Positions 1 to 7,998 of a stretch of 64,000 nt of DNA are shown in pieces; position 1 is the first letter of the stretch; every line of letters starts with the position of its first letter. The notes under the pieces were generated by a model. It was not told the DNA's origin. It was given only the letters and a program-made list of their open reading frames with translations, and did not search any database. Source of the stretch: an uncultured Flavobacteriales bacterium (GTDB taxonomy: Bacteria > Bacteroidota > Bacteroidia > Flavobacteriales > Crocinitomicaceae); assembly GCA_946482515.1 (NCBI GenBank), contig CAMLRS010000001.1, positions 186,001-250,000 on the forward strand, given 5' to 3'. Made by a program: the position numbers and the translations under genes.

Positions 1-1717
1 CAGCTACCCGAACTCAGGTACATTTACGATTACACTGACAGCTACCAACAGTGTAGGCTGTTCCGATACAGAAACCTTTACGCCTATGCGGGCGCTGGAA
101 ACACCGTTGGCACAGATCAACGCGGATGACAACGCAGGTTGTGCTCCTTTCCTCGTGACCTTTACCAACAGCTCATCGGCTCAGGGCAACGGTGTTCCGC
201 TGGAAAGCTTCCTCTTTAGCTTCCCGGATGATGGCAGCACAGAAACAACTACGAACGTTGCCACAACCGTTGACCATACCTTCGATGAAGAAGGCGTGTT
301 TACGGTAACGCTCGTGGCTACAGATGAATTTGGCTGCGTATCCGCTCCGGCAAGTGTCAACATTACGCTCACCAAGCCAGTGGCCAACTTCAGCGTAGAT
401 GCCGTAGTTTGTAATGAAGAACCGTTCACAGCGACCAACAGCTCCACAGGTACCGCTCCGCTCACCTACCAGTGGTTCGTCGACGGAACGCAGGAATCGA
501 CTACAACAAACTATTCGTCGTTCTACAACGAGCCGAACGATCCTACATCTTCCAGCACACCGCATTTGGTAACGATGATCGTAACCGACGCAAACGGCTG
601 TAAAGACACTACCAGCACAACGATGACCGTTTCCACGCCGGTAGCCATCATCGACTTCGAGCTTGATGGAGCGGCAACAAACGCAAATGGCGACTTTACG
701 TGTCCGCCGGTATTTGCCGACTTCACCAACGAATCCCTTTCATTTGGCGGCATCACCAACTTCCAGTGGGTATTCGGCGACGGAAAACAATCTACGCTGG
801 AAGACCCTAGCAATACGTATGTATTCCCGGGAACATATAGCGCATCGCTGGTAATTACCGACGAGTTCGGTTGTACGTCCGATACCACACTCATCGACTT
901 CCTCACGATTTTCGGTCCGACGGCTACACCTAGCTGGTCACAGGTTCCGGGCGGCTGCGGACAGGATGTGATCTTCGACATTGGCGACACTGAATTCGTG
1001 ACACAGATCATCTGGAACCTCGATGACGGCACGACCGTTAACGATTCGACCTTGTTTACACATACGTACCAGGATGTCAACACCTTTAACCCTACGGTTT
1101 CCGTGTTCGACTCCAACAACTGCCAGGTGATCTATCCGCTCGATCCGATCACCATACAGGACAATGGTATTAACGCTTTCTTCAGCGTAAACCCTACGGA
1201 AATTCAGCTCGGAACGGAAGTCTACTTTACGGATGGTTCCACGGCGTTGAACCCGCTTGTTAGCTGGACGTGGGATCTGGCTTCCATTCCACCATTTACC
1301 AATTCATTCGGTGGTACTGTCAGCAACACTTATGTTTCAGGCGGCGATTACGTGATTACGCTTACTGTAGAAGACGCCTTAGGCTGTTTGGACCAATACC
1401 AGGTAGTCATACACGTCGACGGTAACTTTAACATTCCGAATGTGATCACACCAAATGGTGATGGCGTTAATGATATCTTCTCTTTCTACCTCGATATCTT
1501 CCAGGAATTCGACATCACTATCCTGAATCGTTGGGGCAGCGTGGTGGAAGAACGCACCAACCAGACCGGAAAAGAGTTCTGGGACGGTAAAAACAAAGGT
1601 GGTGAGATCGTTTCAGACGGCGTTTATTTCTACATTCTTGATGCAATCTTGTTAGACGGCACAGAAGTCCGTAAAGATGGCTTCGTACAGGTCTTTACGC
1701 AATCCTCCGGCAACTGA
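1..1717 (+). CDS. PKD-repeat surface protein with T9SS type B sorting domain (5' partial)
   Basis: The reading frame is open from base 2, so the N-terminus lies outside the window. The visible part holds about five PKD/Ig-like repeats, recognisable from endings such as TYSASLVITDEFGC and DYVITLTVEDALGC and cores such as FQWVFGDG. The last ~95 residues form a gliding-motility-associated C-terminal (CHU_C, type B T9SS) domain with the landmarks NVITPNGDGVNDIF, LNRWGSVV, WDGKNKGG and DGVYFYIL. Such domains direct export through the type IX system and anchoring to the cell surface; large PKD proteins of this class are usually adhesins or gliding-associated proteins, which is inference here. A strong terminator follows at once. 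Confidence 0.9.
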   Translation, partial: SYPNSGTFTITLTATNSVGCSDTETFTPMRALETPLAQINADDNAGCAPFLVTFTNSSSAQGNGVPLESFLFSFPDDGSTETTTNVATTVDHTFDEEGVFTVTLVATDEFGCVSAPASVNITLTKPVANFSVDAVVCNEEPFTATNSSTGTAPLTYQWFVDGTQESTTTNYSSFYNEPNDPTSSSTPHLVTMIVTDANGCKDTTSTTMTVSTPVAIIDFELDGAATNANGDFTCPPVFADFTNESLSFGGITNFQWVFGDGKQSTLEDPSNTYVFPGTYSASLVITDEFGCTSDTTLIDFLTIFGPTATPSWSQVPGGCGQDVIFDIGDTEFVTQIIWNLDDGTTVNDSTLFTHTYQDVNTFNPTVSVFDSNNCQVIYPLDPITIQDNGINAFFSVNPTEIQLGTEVYFTDGSTALNPLVSWTWDLASIPPFTNSFGGTVSNTYVSGGDYVITLTVEDALGCLDQYQVVIHVDGNFNIPNVITPNGDGVNDIFSFYLDIFQEFDITILNRWGSVVEERTNQTGKEFWDGKNKGGEIVSDGVYFYILDAILLDGTEVRKDGFVQVFTQSSGN

Positions 1718-1737
1718 TCGATTGTTACGTATAAATG

Positions 1738-1770
1738 AAAACCCCGGTAAGCTTTTACCGGGGTTTTTTA
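1738..1770 (+). terminator. Rho-independent terminator of the PKD protein gene
   Basis: A perfect 10-bp stem, ACCCCGGTAA (1741-1750) with TTACCGGGGT (1755-1764), has a 4-nt loop and is followed by a T run. It begins about 20 nt after the stop codon. Confidence 0.9.
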
Positions 1771-2236
1771 TATCTGAAAACTTCTGAAGTTCACAAAACC
1801 GAAACGTCTATAACACAAAAAGCGGTCATCTGGCGATGTCCGCTTTTTGTCAACCTAACCTAACCACTATTCACTGAATTAGAAAACTGACTGAAAAGTC
1901 AGAACTCTTGAATTCATTACAAATATGGACATTTTATATGACATGGCAAAATACTTCTGTATCAAGAAAGAAGCCCTGAATATGAAAGCTAACTACTGGA
2001 AAAGCTATCATGCTAGTTGTCTGATTTCATGAACCCTTGATTTAGCGCGGAATATGGTTACCATGGTATGGTATTTAGGGGTGATTCCTTTAGCTTTTCG
2101 TGATGGTTATTTTAAATAATTTTTAACACTTTTCTTGCTTCTTCGCTGGTTTTTTTGCACTCAAAAATGACGCCGAAATTCCAGTATCTCATTCACACAA
2201 AAGCTTTTTAACAAAAAGGCATGCGGCAAAAAATGG
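1771..2236. other. AT-rich intergenic region with a second hairpin
   Basis: No convincing coding region is seen in this stretch. It holds a second hairpin, ACAAAAAGCGG (1815-1825) with CCGCTTTTTGT (1840-1850), an 11-bp stem that could be a second, bidirectional terminator. A small GAAA-looped hairpin CTGACT/AGTCAG lies near 1890. The remainder is AT-rich and shows no recognised RNA gene. Confidence 0.5.
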
Positions 2237-2244
2237 TATCTTCG
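2237..2244 (+). promoter_or_regulatory. -7 promoter element of rnhA
   Basis: TATCTTCG matches the Bacteroidota -7 consensus TAnnTTTG at seven of eight positions. It ends only 5 nt before the ATG, so the transcript would be leaderless or nearly so. No clear -33 TTTG is visible at the expected distance. Confidence 0.5.
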
Positions 2245-2249
2245 CAGCT

Positions 2250-2738
2250 ATGGCGACAGGTGTTATCGAAATTTTCACAGACGGCTCGGCAAGGGGCAAC
2301 CCCGGTCCCGGAGGATATGGCGTCATTCTGCGTTACGGCCAAAAGGTGAAAGAAATCAGCGGTGGCTTCCGCAGAACGACCAACAACCGAATGGAGCTGC
2401 TGGCCCTGATCACGGCACTCGAGCACCTGAAGACCCAATCACTTCCCGTTCATGTGTATTCCGATTCCAAATATGTGATCGATTCCATTACCAAGAAATG
2501 GATCTACGGCTGGGCGCGTACGGGCTTCAAGAACAAAAAGAACAAGGACCTGTGGCTGCGGTTCATGCAGGCCGAAAAAGGGTTCAATATCCAATACACC
2601 TGGGTACGCGGACACAATGGTCACCCGGAGAACGAACGCTGCGATGTGCTTGCCGTAAATGCTGCGCTGGGAAGTAACCTTCCGCCCGATCACGTTTTTG
2701 AAGCAGAAGAAGCTGCCGGTGGCGGAATTCAGCTTTGA
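2250..2738 (+). CDS. rnhA: Ribonuclease HI
   Basis: RNase HI cleaves the RNA strand of RNA-DNA hybrids (R-loops, Okazaki primers) in the cytoplasm. The 162-residue protein has the usual family length. The four carboxylates of the two-metal active site are visible: D11 in FTDGSARGNPGPGG, E49 in NRMELLAL, D72 in YSDSKYVID and D132 in ENERCDVLA; H122 in VRGHNGHPENE is the mobile-loop histidine. The basic handle KKWIYGWARTGFKNKKNKD is also present, as in bacterial type 1 enzymes. A -7 box sits 5 nt upstream. The 3' end overlaps the convergent downstream gene by 10 bp, so no terminator separates them. Confidence 0.96.
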   Translation: MATGVIEIFTDGSARGNPGPGGYGVILRYGQKVKEISGGFRRTTNNRMELLALITALEHLKTQSLPVHVYSDSKYVIDSITKKWIYGWARTGFKNKKNKDLWLRFMQAEKGFNIQYTWVRGHNGHPENERCDVLAVNAALGSNLPPDHVFEAEEAAGGGIQL

Positions 2739-3412
2739 GGTTGAAGATGAAGACAGGCTTTGACGAAGGTATACACCAGCGGATGCGGCAATTCCCTCGT
2801 TGAGCTGATTTGCGGACAGAAACCACACGCCAGGAAGAAATCATGCTGTTTCAGGCTCACAATTTCCGGTTCTTCGAACTGGTTGTAAGCTTCCACATCG
2901 ATATTGGATTCCACGAGGGCATTGATCAGCTGCGGATACATGCTGTAGCGCGTCGATGTAAGCTCCTCGGGACTGTGCATTTCGTAAAGCTGAATAATGG
3001 AAGACGAATGCGGCTCAATGAACAAACGCTCGAATTGATTGCCTTCCACCAGGTTGTCTGAAATAAGCTTTTCGCCGTTGGCATTGAGGTTATTGCGCTG
3101 GATGAGTACATCCATAAATGCTTTGAAGCCTTCTCCAGTAATAAACACCGGCACGCGGAACTGCAACAGCTGGTCCACAACGCCATTCAGGTAAAAACTG
3201 TTCAGGTAAGGACCGGGAGCTACCCAGATGCCATCATACGCATCGAATTGGGACGCTTTCATGGTCAGCGCTTCGTTGAGCTTGATCCAGTAATACGATA
3301 ATTCCAGCTCCAGGAAACGGCCAGCATGGTCCAATGCGAGGTTCGTCGCGTGATGCGTATTATAGGTGAAATTAAAATCTCCTATGATGCCGATTTTGAC
3401 CTGTTTATGCAT
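2729..3412 (-). CDS. CTP-synthase-C-terminal-like (GATase-fold) protein, catalytic residues replaced
   Basis: The 227-residue protein resembles the class I glutamine amidotransferase domain that ends CTP synthase, in the stand-alone form called CTP synthase C-terminal region-related protein. Landmarks are VKIGIIGDFN at the start, THHATNLALDHA, and YDGIWVAPGPY, which corresponds to DGIVVPGGFG of CTP synthase. The nucleophile elbow reads ITGEGFKAF (residues 91-99) where active enzymes have G-x-C-x-G. The HPE motif near the end is replaced by CPQ (199-201, in CGFCPQISS). Glutamine hydrolysis is therefore unlikely; a binding or scaffold role is possible. The gene converges on rnhA with a 10-bp overlap. 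Confidence 0.7.
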   Translation of the reverse strand: MHKQVKIGIIGDFNFTYNTHHATNLALDHAGRFLELELSYYWIKLNEALTMKASQFDAYDGIWVAPGPYLNSFYLNGVVDQLLQFRVPVFITGEGFKAFMDVLIQRNNLNANGEKLISDNLVEGNQFERLFIEPHSSSIIQLYEMHSPEELTSTRYSMYPQLINALVESNIDVEAYNQFEEPEIVSLKQHDFFLACGFCPQISSTRELPHPLVYTFVKACLHLQPQS

Positions 3413-3427
3413 GCTGACTCAATGTAC

Positions 3428-3460
3428 AAAAAAAGCCATCCCGATTCGAAATGGCTTTTT
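3428..3460 (-). terminator. Terminator of the small lipoprotein gene
   Basis: AAAAAGCCAT (3430-3439) pairs perfectly with ATGGCTTTTT (3451-3460). On the minus strand it follows the lipoprotein stop codon by about 15 nt and ends in a T run. It lies between two minus-strand genes. Confidence 0.8.
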
Positions 3461-3474
3461 GATTTTAAAAGAGT

Positions 3475-4089
3475 TTAACGCTTGAACCATCCGTCGAACA
3501 CCGCGTCTTCAATATCGAGGGTGAAGGTATCCGGCCCTACTGTGCGGGATACGGTGCAGGAGAATGTACAGGTGAATTTCGAGTAATCGCCGCTGGCATC
3601 GGATTCCTGAACGATGTTCGAGAAGGTTACCGATCCGGCTCCAGGCTCTGATTTCCAGATCTGGCCGCTTCCGTCGCGGTAAGTCACTTCAAAGCCATCG
3701 GCTGCTCCCAGCGTATAAGCCGGAGTCAGGTTAGCCGGCATCAAAAAGAAGGCGTTGAACTGGTTCAGGCTTGGCTCGCTGCTCAGGGAGGCATCCCAAT
3801 GGATACTGCCGAGGCCGATCATCACAGAAACCAGTGATTCGCTCGACTTCATATTGCTATAGTAAATCGCAGAGGAAGGATCCGGCGGCGGAAGAATGAT
3901 CTTTGCGCGGGTGGCTTCCACGAAGAAACCGGACACGTTTTCGGTAAATTCTACCGGTGTTCCGTTGATCGTTCCTTCGAAATGACCGTCCAGCTCTACT
4001 TCCGGAACAGGTGCCGGGATGATTTCATGTTTCGGGCAGCCTGCGAGGAACACAGAGCCGAATGCGAACAAAAAAGCTATTTTTTTCAT
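3475..4089 (-). CDS. Putative lipoprotein of unknown function
   Basis: I do not recognise the family. I chose the internal ATG at 4089 because it gives a clean lipoprotein signal, MKKIAFLFAFGSVFLAGC, with lipobox LAGC and the modified cysteine at residue 18. The mature part has about 187 residues and looks beta-rich. It begins with a short proline-rich spacer (PKHEIIPAPVPEVELDG) followed by a segment of the type seen in small Bacteroidota lipoproteins (GHFEGTINGTPVEF). No catalytic motif is visible. It probably sits on the periplasmic side of a membrane. It has its own downstream terminator and appears monocistronic. Confidence 0.7.
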   Translation of the reverse strand: MKKIAFLFAFGSVFLAGCPKHEIIPAPVPEVELDGHFEGTINGTPVEFTENVSGFFVEATRAKIILPPPDPSSAIYYSNMKSSESLVSVMIGLGSIHWDASLSSEPSLNQFNAFFLMPANLTPAYTLGAADGFEVTYRDGSGQIWKSEPGAGSVTFSNIVQESDASGDYSKFTCTFSCTVSRTVGPDTFTLDIEDAVFDGWFKR

Positions 4090-4208
4090 GTAGTATGATT
4101 TCAAACCAATATGTTTCGTTTTCACGAACACGATCCGAAAATACTACTTTTTTTTAGAATATTCCAACAAAACGCCCATACGCGCTTTTCCATCGAACAA
4201 TCACTGTA

Positions 4209-4526
4209 TCAGGCGCGCAGCAGACGCGTGGTTTCGGGCAGGATATAGAGTGGCAGAAACAACGGATTGCGGTCCGATGAATCGAGGTTCAGGTGATAAA
4301 TTTCCGTTCCGTCCGGCATTGGGATGCGGTCGCTTTGTTCGAAATCCAATTCGATGTCGCGGCAAGCCAGCTCGTTCATCAGCAGGTTCATCGCCGTATC
4401 GGAAAGTACGATCTGCGTATCGTAGCTGTGTCCGCGCTCGTAAACCGTACAATCCAGAAGTGTTTCACCGGATTGGCTCTCCATTTGGAGGCTGTTCAAA
4501 AGGATGCTGTCGAATAAAAGTTCCAT
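4209..4526 (-). CDS. Conserved-looking hypothetical protein, 105 aa
   Basis: I do not recognise this small soluble protein. The start at MELLFDSILL is preferred because residues upstream of it look unlike a protein start; an in-frame ATG eight codons earlier (4550) is the alternative. The sequence is acidic with alternating hydrophobic segments (YDTQIVLSDTAMNLLMNELA, ILPETTRLLRA) and lacks a signal peptide or membrane segment. It is transcribed away from the aminopeptidase gene and is separated from it by an intergenic repeat. Function unknown. Confidence 0.6.
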   Translation of the reverse strand: MELLFDSILLNSLQMESQSGETLLDCTVYERGHSYDTQIVLSDTAMNLLMNELACRDIELDFEQSDRIPMPDGTEIYHLNLDSSDRNPLFLPLYILPETTRLLRA

Positions 4527-4596
4527 GGCGTATCGTTTTTGTTGAAGCAAAGTTGACCCCGGAACTCCGTAAGCTATTTACGATCTTCTTTTTTTG

Positions 4597-4725
4597 GTTG
4601 ACGAGTTAGTGAGTTAATGAGTTTTTGAGCTAAGTAACTATGATTACATGCTGGTCCACAACTCATCAACCCGCCAACTCCGAAACTCATCAACTCTGAA
4701 ACTCATCAACTCTGAACTCGTCAAC
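4597..4725. repeat. Intergenic inverted repeat built from 8-nt units (family C, copy 1)
   Basis: The left arm is a run of 8-mers of the form GAGTTNNT (gagttagt, gagttaat, gagttttt at 4603-4626). The right arm (4656-4725) is their reverse complement, a run of AACTCATC/AACTCTGA-type units. The outermost arms GTTGACGAGTT (4597-4607) and AACTCGTCAAC (4715-4725) pair perfectly. The same 8-nt unit recurs near 32.4 kb. Confidence 0.85.
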
Positions 4726-4774
4726 TAATAGAAAATCCGTATTTTAGTAAGCTGTATCTTTTATTCAATAGACA

Positions 4775-6067
4775 ATGAAATACGAACAGATTGATGCCCA
4801 GCTCTATATCCGTAACCGTGCAAAATTCATTCAACGCATGGAACCGCAAACGCTGGCCGTGTTCAACTCCAATGATATTTATCCGATCAGTGCGGATTCA
4901 ACTATGCCCTTCCAGCAGCACCGCGATATTCTGTATCTCACGGGCGCCGATCAGGAAGAAAGCATTCTTGTACTGTTCCCCGACGCTTCCAATGAAGCGC
5001 ACCGCGAAGTATTGTTCCTGAAAGAAACCAACGAGCACATCGCCGTTTGGGAAGGAGCCAAGCTGACCAAGGAACAGGCAACGGCCGCTTCTGGCATTCG
5101 CACGATATACTGGCTGCAGCAATTCCCGACCATTTTCAAGCAGATGATGGCCGAAGTCAAAGGCATTTACCTCAACACGAACGAGCACCTTCGTGCCGAC
5201 ACGACCGTACAAACGCGTGAAGACCGCTTCATTTTGCAGGTAAAACAGGATTATCCGGCTCACCAGGTGCACAAAAGCGCGCCGATTATGCACAGCATCC
5301 GTTCGGTGAAAGAAGACATCGAGCTGGCACTGATGCAAACGGCCTGCAACATTACCGAAAAAGGATTCCGCAGATTGCTGGGCTTTGTGAAGCCGGGCGT
5401 TTGGGAATACGAGATCGAAGCCGAGCTGGCACACGAATTCCTGCGCAACCGCTCGAAAGGATTCGCTTACACACCGATCGTGGCTTCAGGGAAAAATGCC
5501 TGCGTGCTGCATTATATTGAGAACAATATGCAATGCAAGGACGGTGATGTGATCCTGCTCGACGTGGCAGCAGAATACGCCAATTATTCCTCCGACCTCA
5601 CCCGCTGCTTACCGGTAAACGGTCGCTTTACCGAGCGTCAGAAAGACGTCTACAATGCCGTGCTGCGCGTAAAGAACGGCGCACAGGCGATGCTTGTTCC
5701 GGGAACTATTATGGCCGAATACCACAAGGAAGTGGGCCTGTTAATGGAAAAAGAGCTCATCGGGCTTGGTTTGCTCGATACGACCGACATTAAAAAACAG
5801 GACCCGACATGGCCGGCCTATAAGAAATACTTCATGCACGGAACGTCGCACTTCCTGGGTCTCGACACGCACGACGTTGGTCTGTGGAACGAACCCATCC
5901 AGGCGGGCATGGTATTTACCTGCGAGCCGGGAATTTACATTCCTGCAGAAGGATTGGGGATCCGCATCGAGGACGACCTGGTAGTACGCGACAGCGGCGG
6001 ACCGTTCAACCTGATGGCCAATATTCCGATCGAAGTAGAAGAGATAGAAGAACTCATGAATAGCTGA
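4775..6067 (+). CDS. Xaa-Pro aminopeptidase (M24B family)
   Basis: This 430-residue metallopeptidase removes an N-terminal residue that precedes proline. An N-terminal creatinase-like domain (about 1-170, with QHRDILYLTGADQEES) precedes the pita-bread catalytic domain. The metal ligands can be read: Asp in VILLDVAAEY, Asp in YSSDLTR, His in MHGTSHFLGLDTHDVG, Glu in FTCEPGIYIP and Glu in GIRIEDDLVV. No signal peptide is present, so it acts in the cytoplasm on peptides. A near-consensus -7 box TATCTTTT (4755-4762) lies 12 nt ahead of the ATG. The hydrolase gene starts 1 bp after the stop, indicating a two-gene operon. Confidence 0.93.
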   Translation: MKYEQIDAQLYIRNRAKFIQRMEPQTLAVFNSNDIYPISADSTMPFQQHRDILYLTGADQEESILVLFPDASNEAHREVLFLKETNEHIAVWEGAKLTKEQATAASGIRTIYWLQQFPTIFKQMMAEVKGIYLNTNEHLRADTTVQTREDRFILQVKQDYPAHQVHKSAPIMHSIRSVKEDIELALMQTACNITEKGFRRLLGFVKPGVWEYEIEAELAHEFLRNRSKGFAYTPIVASGKNACVLHYIENNMQCKDGDVILLDVAAEYANYSSDLTRCLPVNGRFTERQKDVYNAVLRVKNGAQAMLVPGTIMAEYHKEVGLLMEKELIGLGLLDTTDIKKQDPTWPAYKKYFMHGTSHFLGLDTHDVGLWNEPIQAGMVFTCEPGIYIPAEGLGIRIEDDLVVRDSGGPFNLMANIPIEVEEIEELMNS

Positions 6068-6068
6068 T

Positions 6069-6818
6069 ATGAACCAGCTGCATTATACCGTTACAGGGAT
6101 CGGTGATCCGGTTGTTTTCCTCCACGGTTTCATGGAGGACGCCAGCTCGTGGGAGCAAATCTCCCGCCATTTCTGTACAAAAACCTGCATCACGATTGAT
6201 CTGCACGGTCACGGTCGCAGCTTTTTCAACCCGAACGACAAGCCTTCCATCGCGCTGATGGCCGAACAGGTCAGCTCGCTGATCGACGACCTGGGAATCG
6301 GGCATTACCAGCTTGTGGGCCATTCGCTTGGCGGCTACGTAGGATGTGAGCTGCTCAAAACCGATTCACGGCTCGAGCAGCTGATCTTCCTTCATTCGCA
6401 TCCGTGGCCCGATTCCGAGGAAAAGAAACAGGACCGCAACCGCGTCATTGAGCTGGTAAAATCCAAGCCGTCGATGTTCATTCGCGAAGCCTTCCCAAAA
6501 CTATTCGCCTTCCCGGAAGAACACTGCGATACGATCGAACGCTATTGCCGTATCGCAGAAAAAATGGACCCACTGGCCATTGCCTGGACTTCAGCTGCTA
6601 TGCGCGACCGCCCGTCATATGTGAACATCCTCTCGGAAAAATCCGGGCAGGTTTCCATCATACAAGGCGAGCTCGATCCGCTCATTCCGACCGACAAACT
6701 GCACGCTTTTGCCAACGAGCATCATATCTACTGGTTCGAGATCGCCCGCTGCGGACACATGGGCCAGGAAGAAAACCCGGAAAAAGTGGTGGAGCTGTTG
6801 AAGGTAATTCTTGGATGA
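6069..6818 (+). CDS. Alpha/beta-fold hydrolase
   Basis: The 249-residue protein has the alpha/beta hydrolase core: oxyanion motif FLHGFMEDASSW, the strand DLHGHGRS, nucleophile elbow GHSLGGY with Ser86, an acid in QGELDPLIPTDKL and the catalytic histidine in RCGHMGQEENPEKV. These match the esterase/C-C-bond-hydrolase-like group, but the substrate cannot be deduced. No signal peptide is visible. It is co-transcribed with the M24 aminopeptidase (1-bp gap). An intergenic repeat and a terminator follow. Confidence 0.88.
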   Translation: MNQLHYTVTGIGDPVVFLHGFMEDASSWEQISRHFCTKTCITIDLHGHGRSFFNPNDKPSIALMAEQVSSLIDDLGIGHYQLVGHSLGGYVGCELLKTDSRLEQLIFLHSHPWPDSEEKKQDRNRVIELVKSKPSMFIREAFPKLFAFPEEHCDTIERYCRIAEKMDPLAIAWTSAAMRDRPSYVNILSEKSGQVSIIQGELDPLIPTDKLHAFANEHHIYWFEIARCGHMGQEENPEKVVELLKVILG

Positions 6819-6883
6819 TGTTTGATTTGGATGTTTAATTCTTGATGAACATCCATCCAACATCAACAATCAAGCATCCAACA
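6819..6883. repeat. Intergenic inverted repeat of ATGTTTGATG/ATGTTGGATG type (family B, copy 1)
   Basis: The left arm (tgatttggatgtttaattcttgatg) and the right arm (6849-6883, rich in CATCCAACAT and CATCAA words) are imperfect reverse complements. The left arm begins with or just inside the stop codon of the upstream gene. Copies at 12.95 kb and 45.6 kb share the same words. Confidence 0.75.
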
Positions 6884-6884
6884 T

Positions 6885-6917
6885 AAAAAAAGCCCCCCGC
6901 CGGGACGGAGAGCTTTT
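6885..6917 (+). terminator. Probable terminator of the aminopeptidase/hydrolase operon
   Basis: AAAAGC (6888-6893) pairs with GCTTTT (6912-6917) around a GC-rich interior that can add CCG/CGG pairs. It lies about 70 nt after the hydrolase stop, beyond the family B repeat. Confidence 0.5.
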
Positions 6918-7142
6918 CTTCAAATTCACATGAATGAAAAGTGGATCAATTGCCATTATCGCTAAAGATCCACCTTGTTACGGGTATCAAATGCTTCATG
7001 ATAAAATGGGTTAAAGATTATCCCTAATTTAACCCAAGGTTTACTTTTCGTTCGAAAAAAAACTTTAAAGGTAGCATTGGTTGATTCACTGTTCGTGATA
7101 AATTTGTCAATGGTACGCACCGAATGTTGAACGGTCGTCGTA

Positions 7143-7186
7143 GTCCATACCGGTCTCAAATTATGTGTATATTCGGAAGTATGGAC
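7143..7186 (+). promoter_or_regulatory. Promoter of the LytTR regulator flanked by an 8-bp inverted repeat
   Basis: TATATTCG (7168-7175) matches the -7 consensus with one mismatch and lies 37 nt before the chosen ATG. It is enclosed by GTCCATAC (7143-7150) and its perfect reverse complement GTATGGAC (7179-7186), spaced 28 nt apart. A symmetric site spanning the core promoter suggests an operator, perhaps autoregulatory. The intergenic stretch upstream also holds an inverted repeat TGGGTTAAA/TTTAACCCA near 7010-7040 and no gene that I can support. Confidence 0.5.
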
Positions 7187-7212
7187 CTCTTACTTATGCT
7201 AAAATAACATCT

Positions 7213-7998
7213 ATGGAAACGACTAGACTACGCGCACTGATCATCGACGACGAAGAATATGCCCGCAAGAATATGATCATGATGCTGGACGAATTTTGTC
7301 CGGAAATCGAAGTGATCGGTGAAGCTTCAGGAAAAGAACAAGCCAAGGCGCTCATTGCCTCTGCCCAGCCCGATGTCGTTTTTCTCGATATTCGTATGCC
7401 AAGCGGAGCAGAAGGCTTCGAATTGCTCGAAGAAGTGGAAGAAAAAAACTTCCTCGTCGTTTTCGTGACTGCCTTCAAAGATTACGCGATCCGTGCCTTC
7501 AACGCCAGTGCGGTATATTACCTGCTGAAACCGATCGATATCGACGACCTGCGCACAGCGGTTGAAAAACTGGTCGAAGCGAAAAACATCTTCGGGCAGG
7601 ATCCTGAAAACTATACAACGTATTTCCGCAGCCTGCGCAACCTGTCAGACCAGCTGCTGCGCAACAAGCCCAACAACCGTATCGCCATCAGCCATACGAA
7701 AGGGCTCAAAATCGTGGAAGACAACACCATCAGCCACCTGGAAGCCAGCGGCAACTGTACAACGATCTATTTCAACGACGGCACGCGCTACCTCGATACG
7801 CGCACGCTGAAAATCTACGAGAATATCCTCGATCCGGCGAAATTCTTCCGCGTACATAAATCCCATATCATCAACCTGAACCGTTTGAAGGAATACCTCA
7901 ACGAGGACGGACATTTTGCAGTGCTGGAAGGCGGGCTTAAAATCCCCGTGGCACGCAATCGTGTGACTGAGTTTGTGAAAATGCTCAAGCACGGATGA
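7213..7998 (+). CDS. LytTR-family response regulator
   Basis: Residues 1-125 form a receiver domain: acidic pocket D12/D13 in LIIDDEE, phosphoacceptor D59 in VVFLDIRMP, and the conserved lysine in YLLKPID. The C-terminal ~100 residues form a LytTR DNA-binding domain (LEASGNCTTIYFNDG, FFRVHKSHIINLNRL, IPVARNRV). I chose the ATG at 7213 (METTRLRAL) because the promoter box lies just upstream and the frame before it encodes nothing receiver-like. The stop overlaps the start of the sensor kinase gene (ATGA), so the two are translationally coupled and form a two-component pair. Confidence 0.94.
   Translation: METTRLRALIIDDEEYARKNMIMMLDEFCPEIEVIGEASGKEQAKALIASAQPDVVFLDIRMPSGAEGFELLEEVEEKNFLVVFVTAFKDYAIRAFNASAVYYLLKPIDIDDLRTAVEKLVEAKNIFGQDPENYTTYFRSLRNLSDQLLRNKPNNRIAISHTKGLKIVEDNTISHLEASGNCTTIYFNDGTRYLDTRTLKIYENILDPAKFFRVHKSHIINLNRLKEYLNEDGHFAVLEGGLKIPVARNRVTEFVKMLKHG

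Noticed and set aside
6962..7159. 65-codon minus-strand frame upstream of the LytTR regulator
   Set aside because: No signal peptide, no motif and no promoter; it overlaps inverted repeats that look regulatory.
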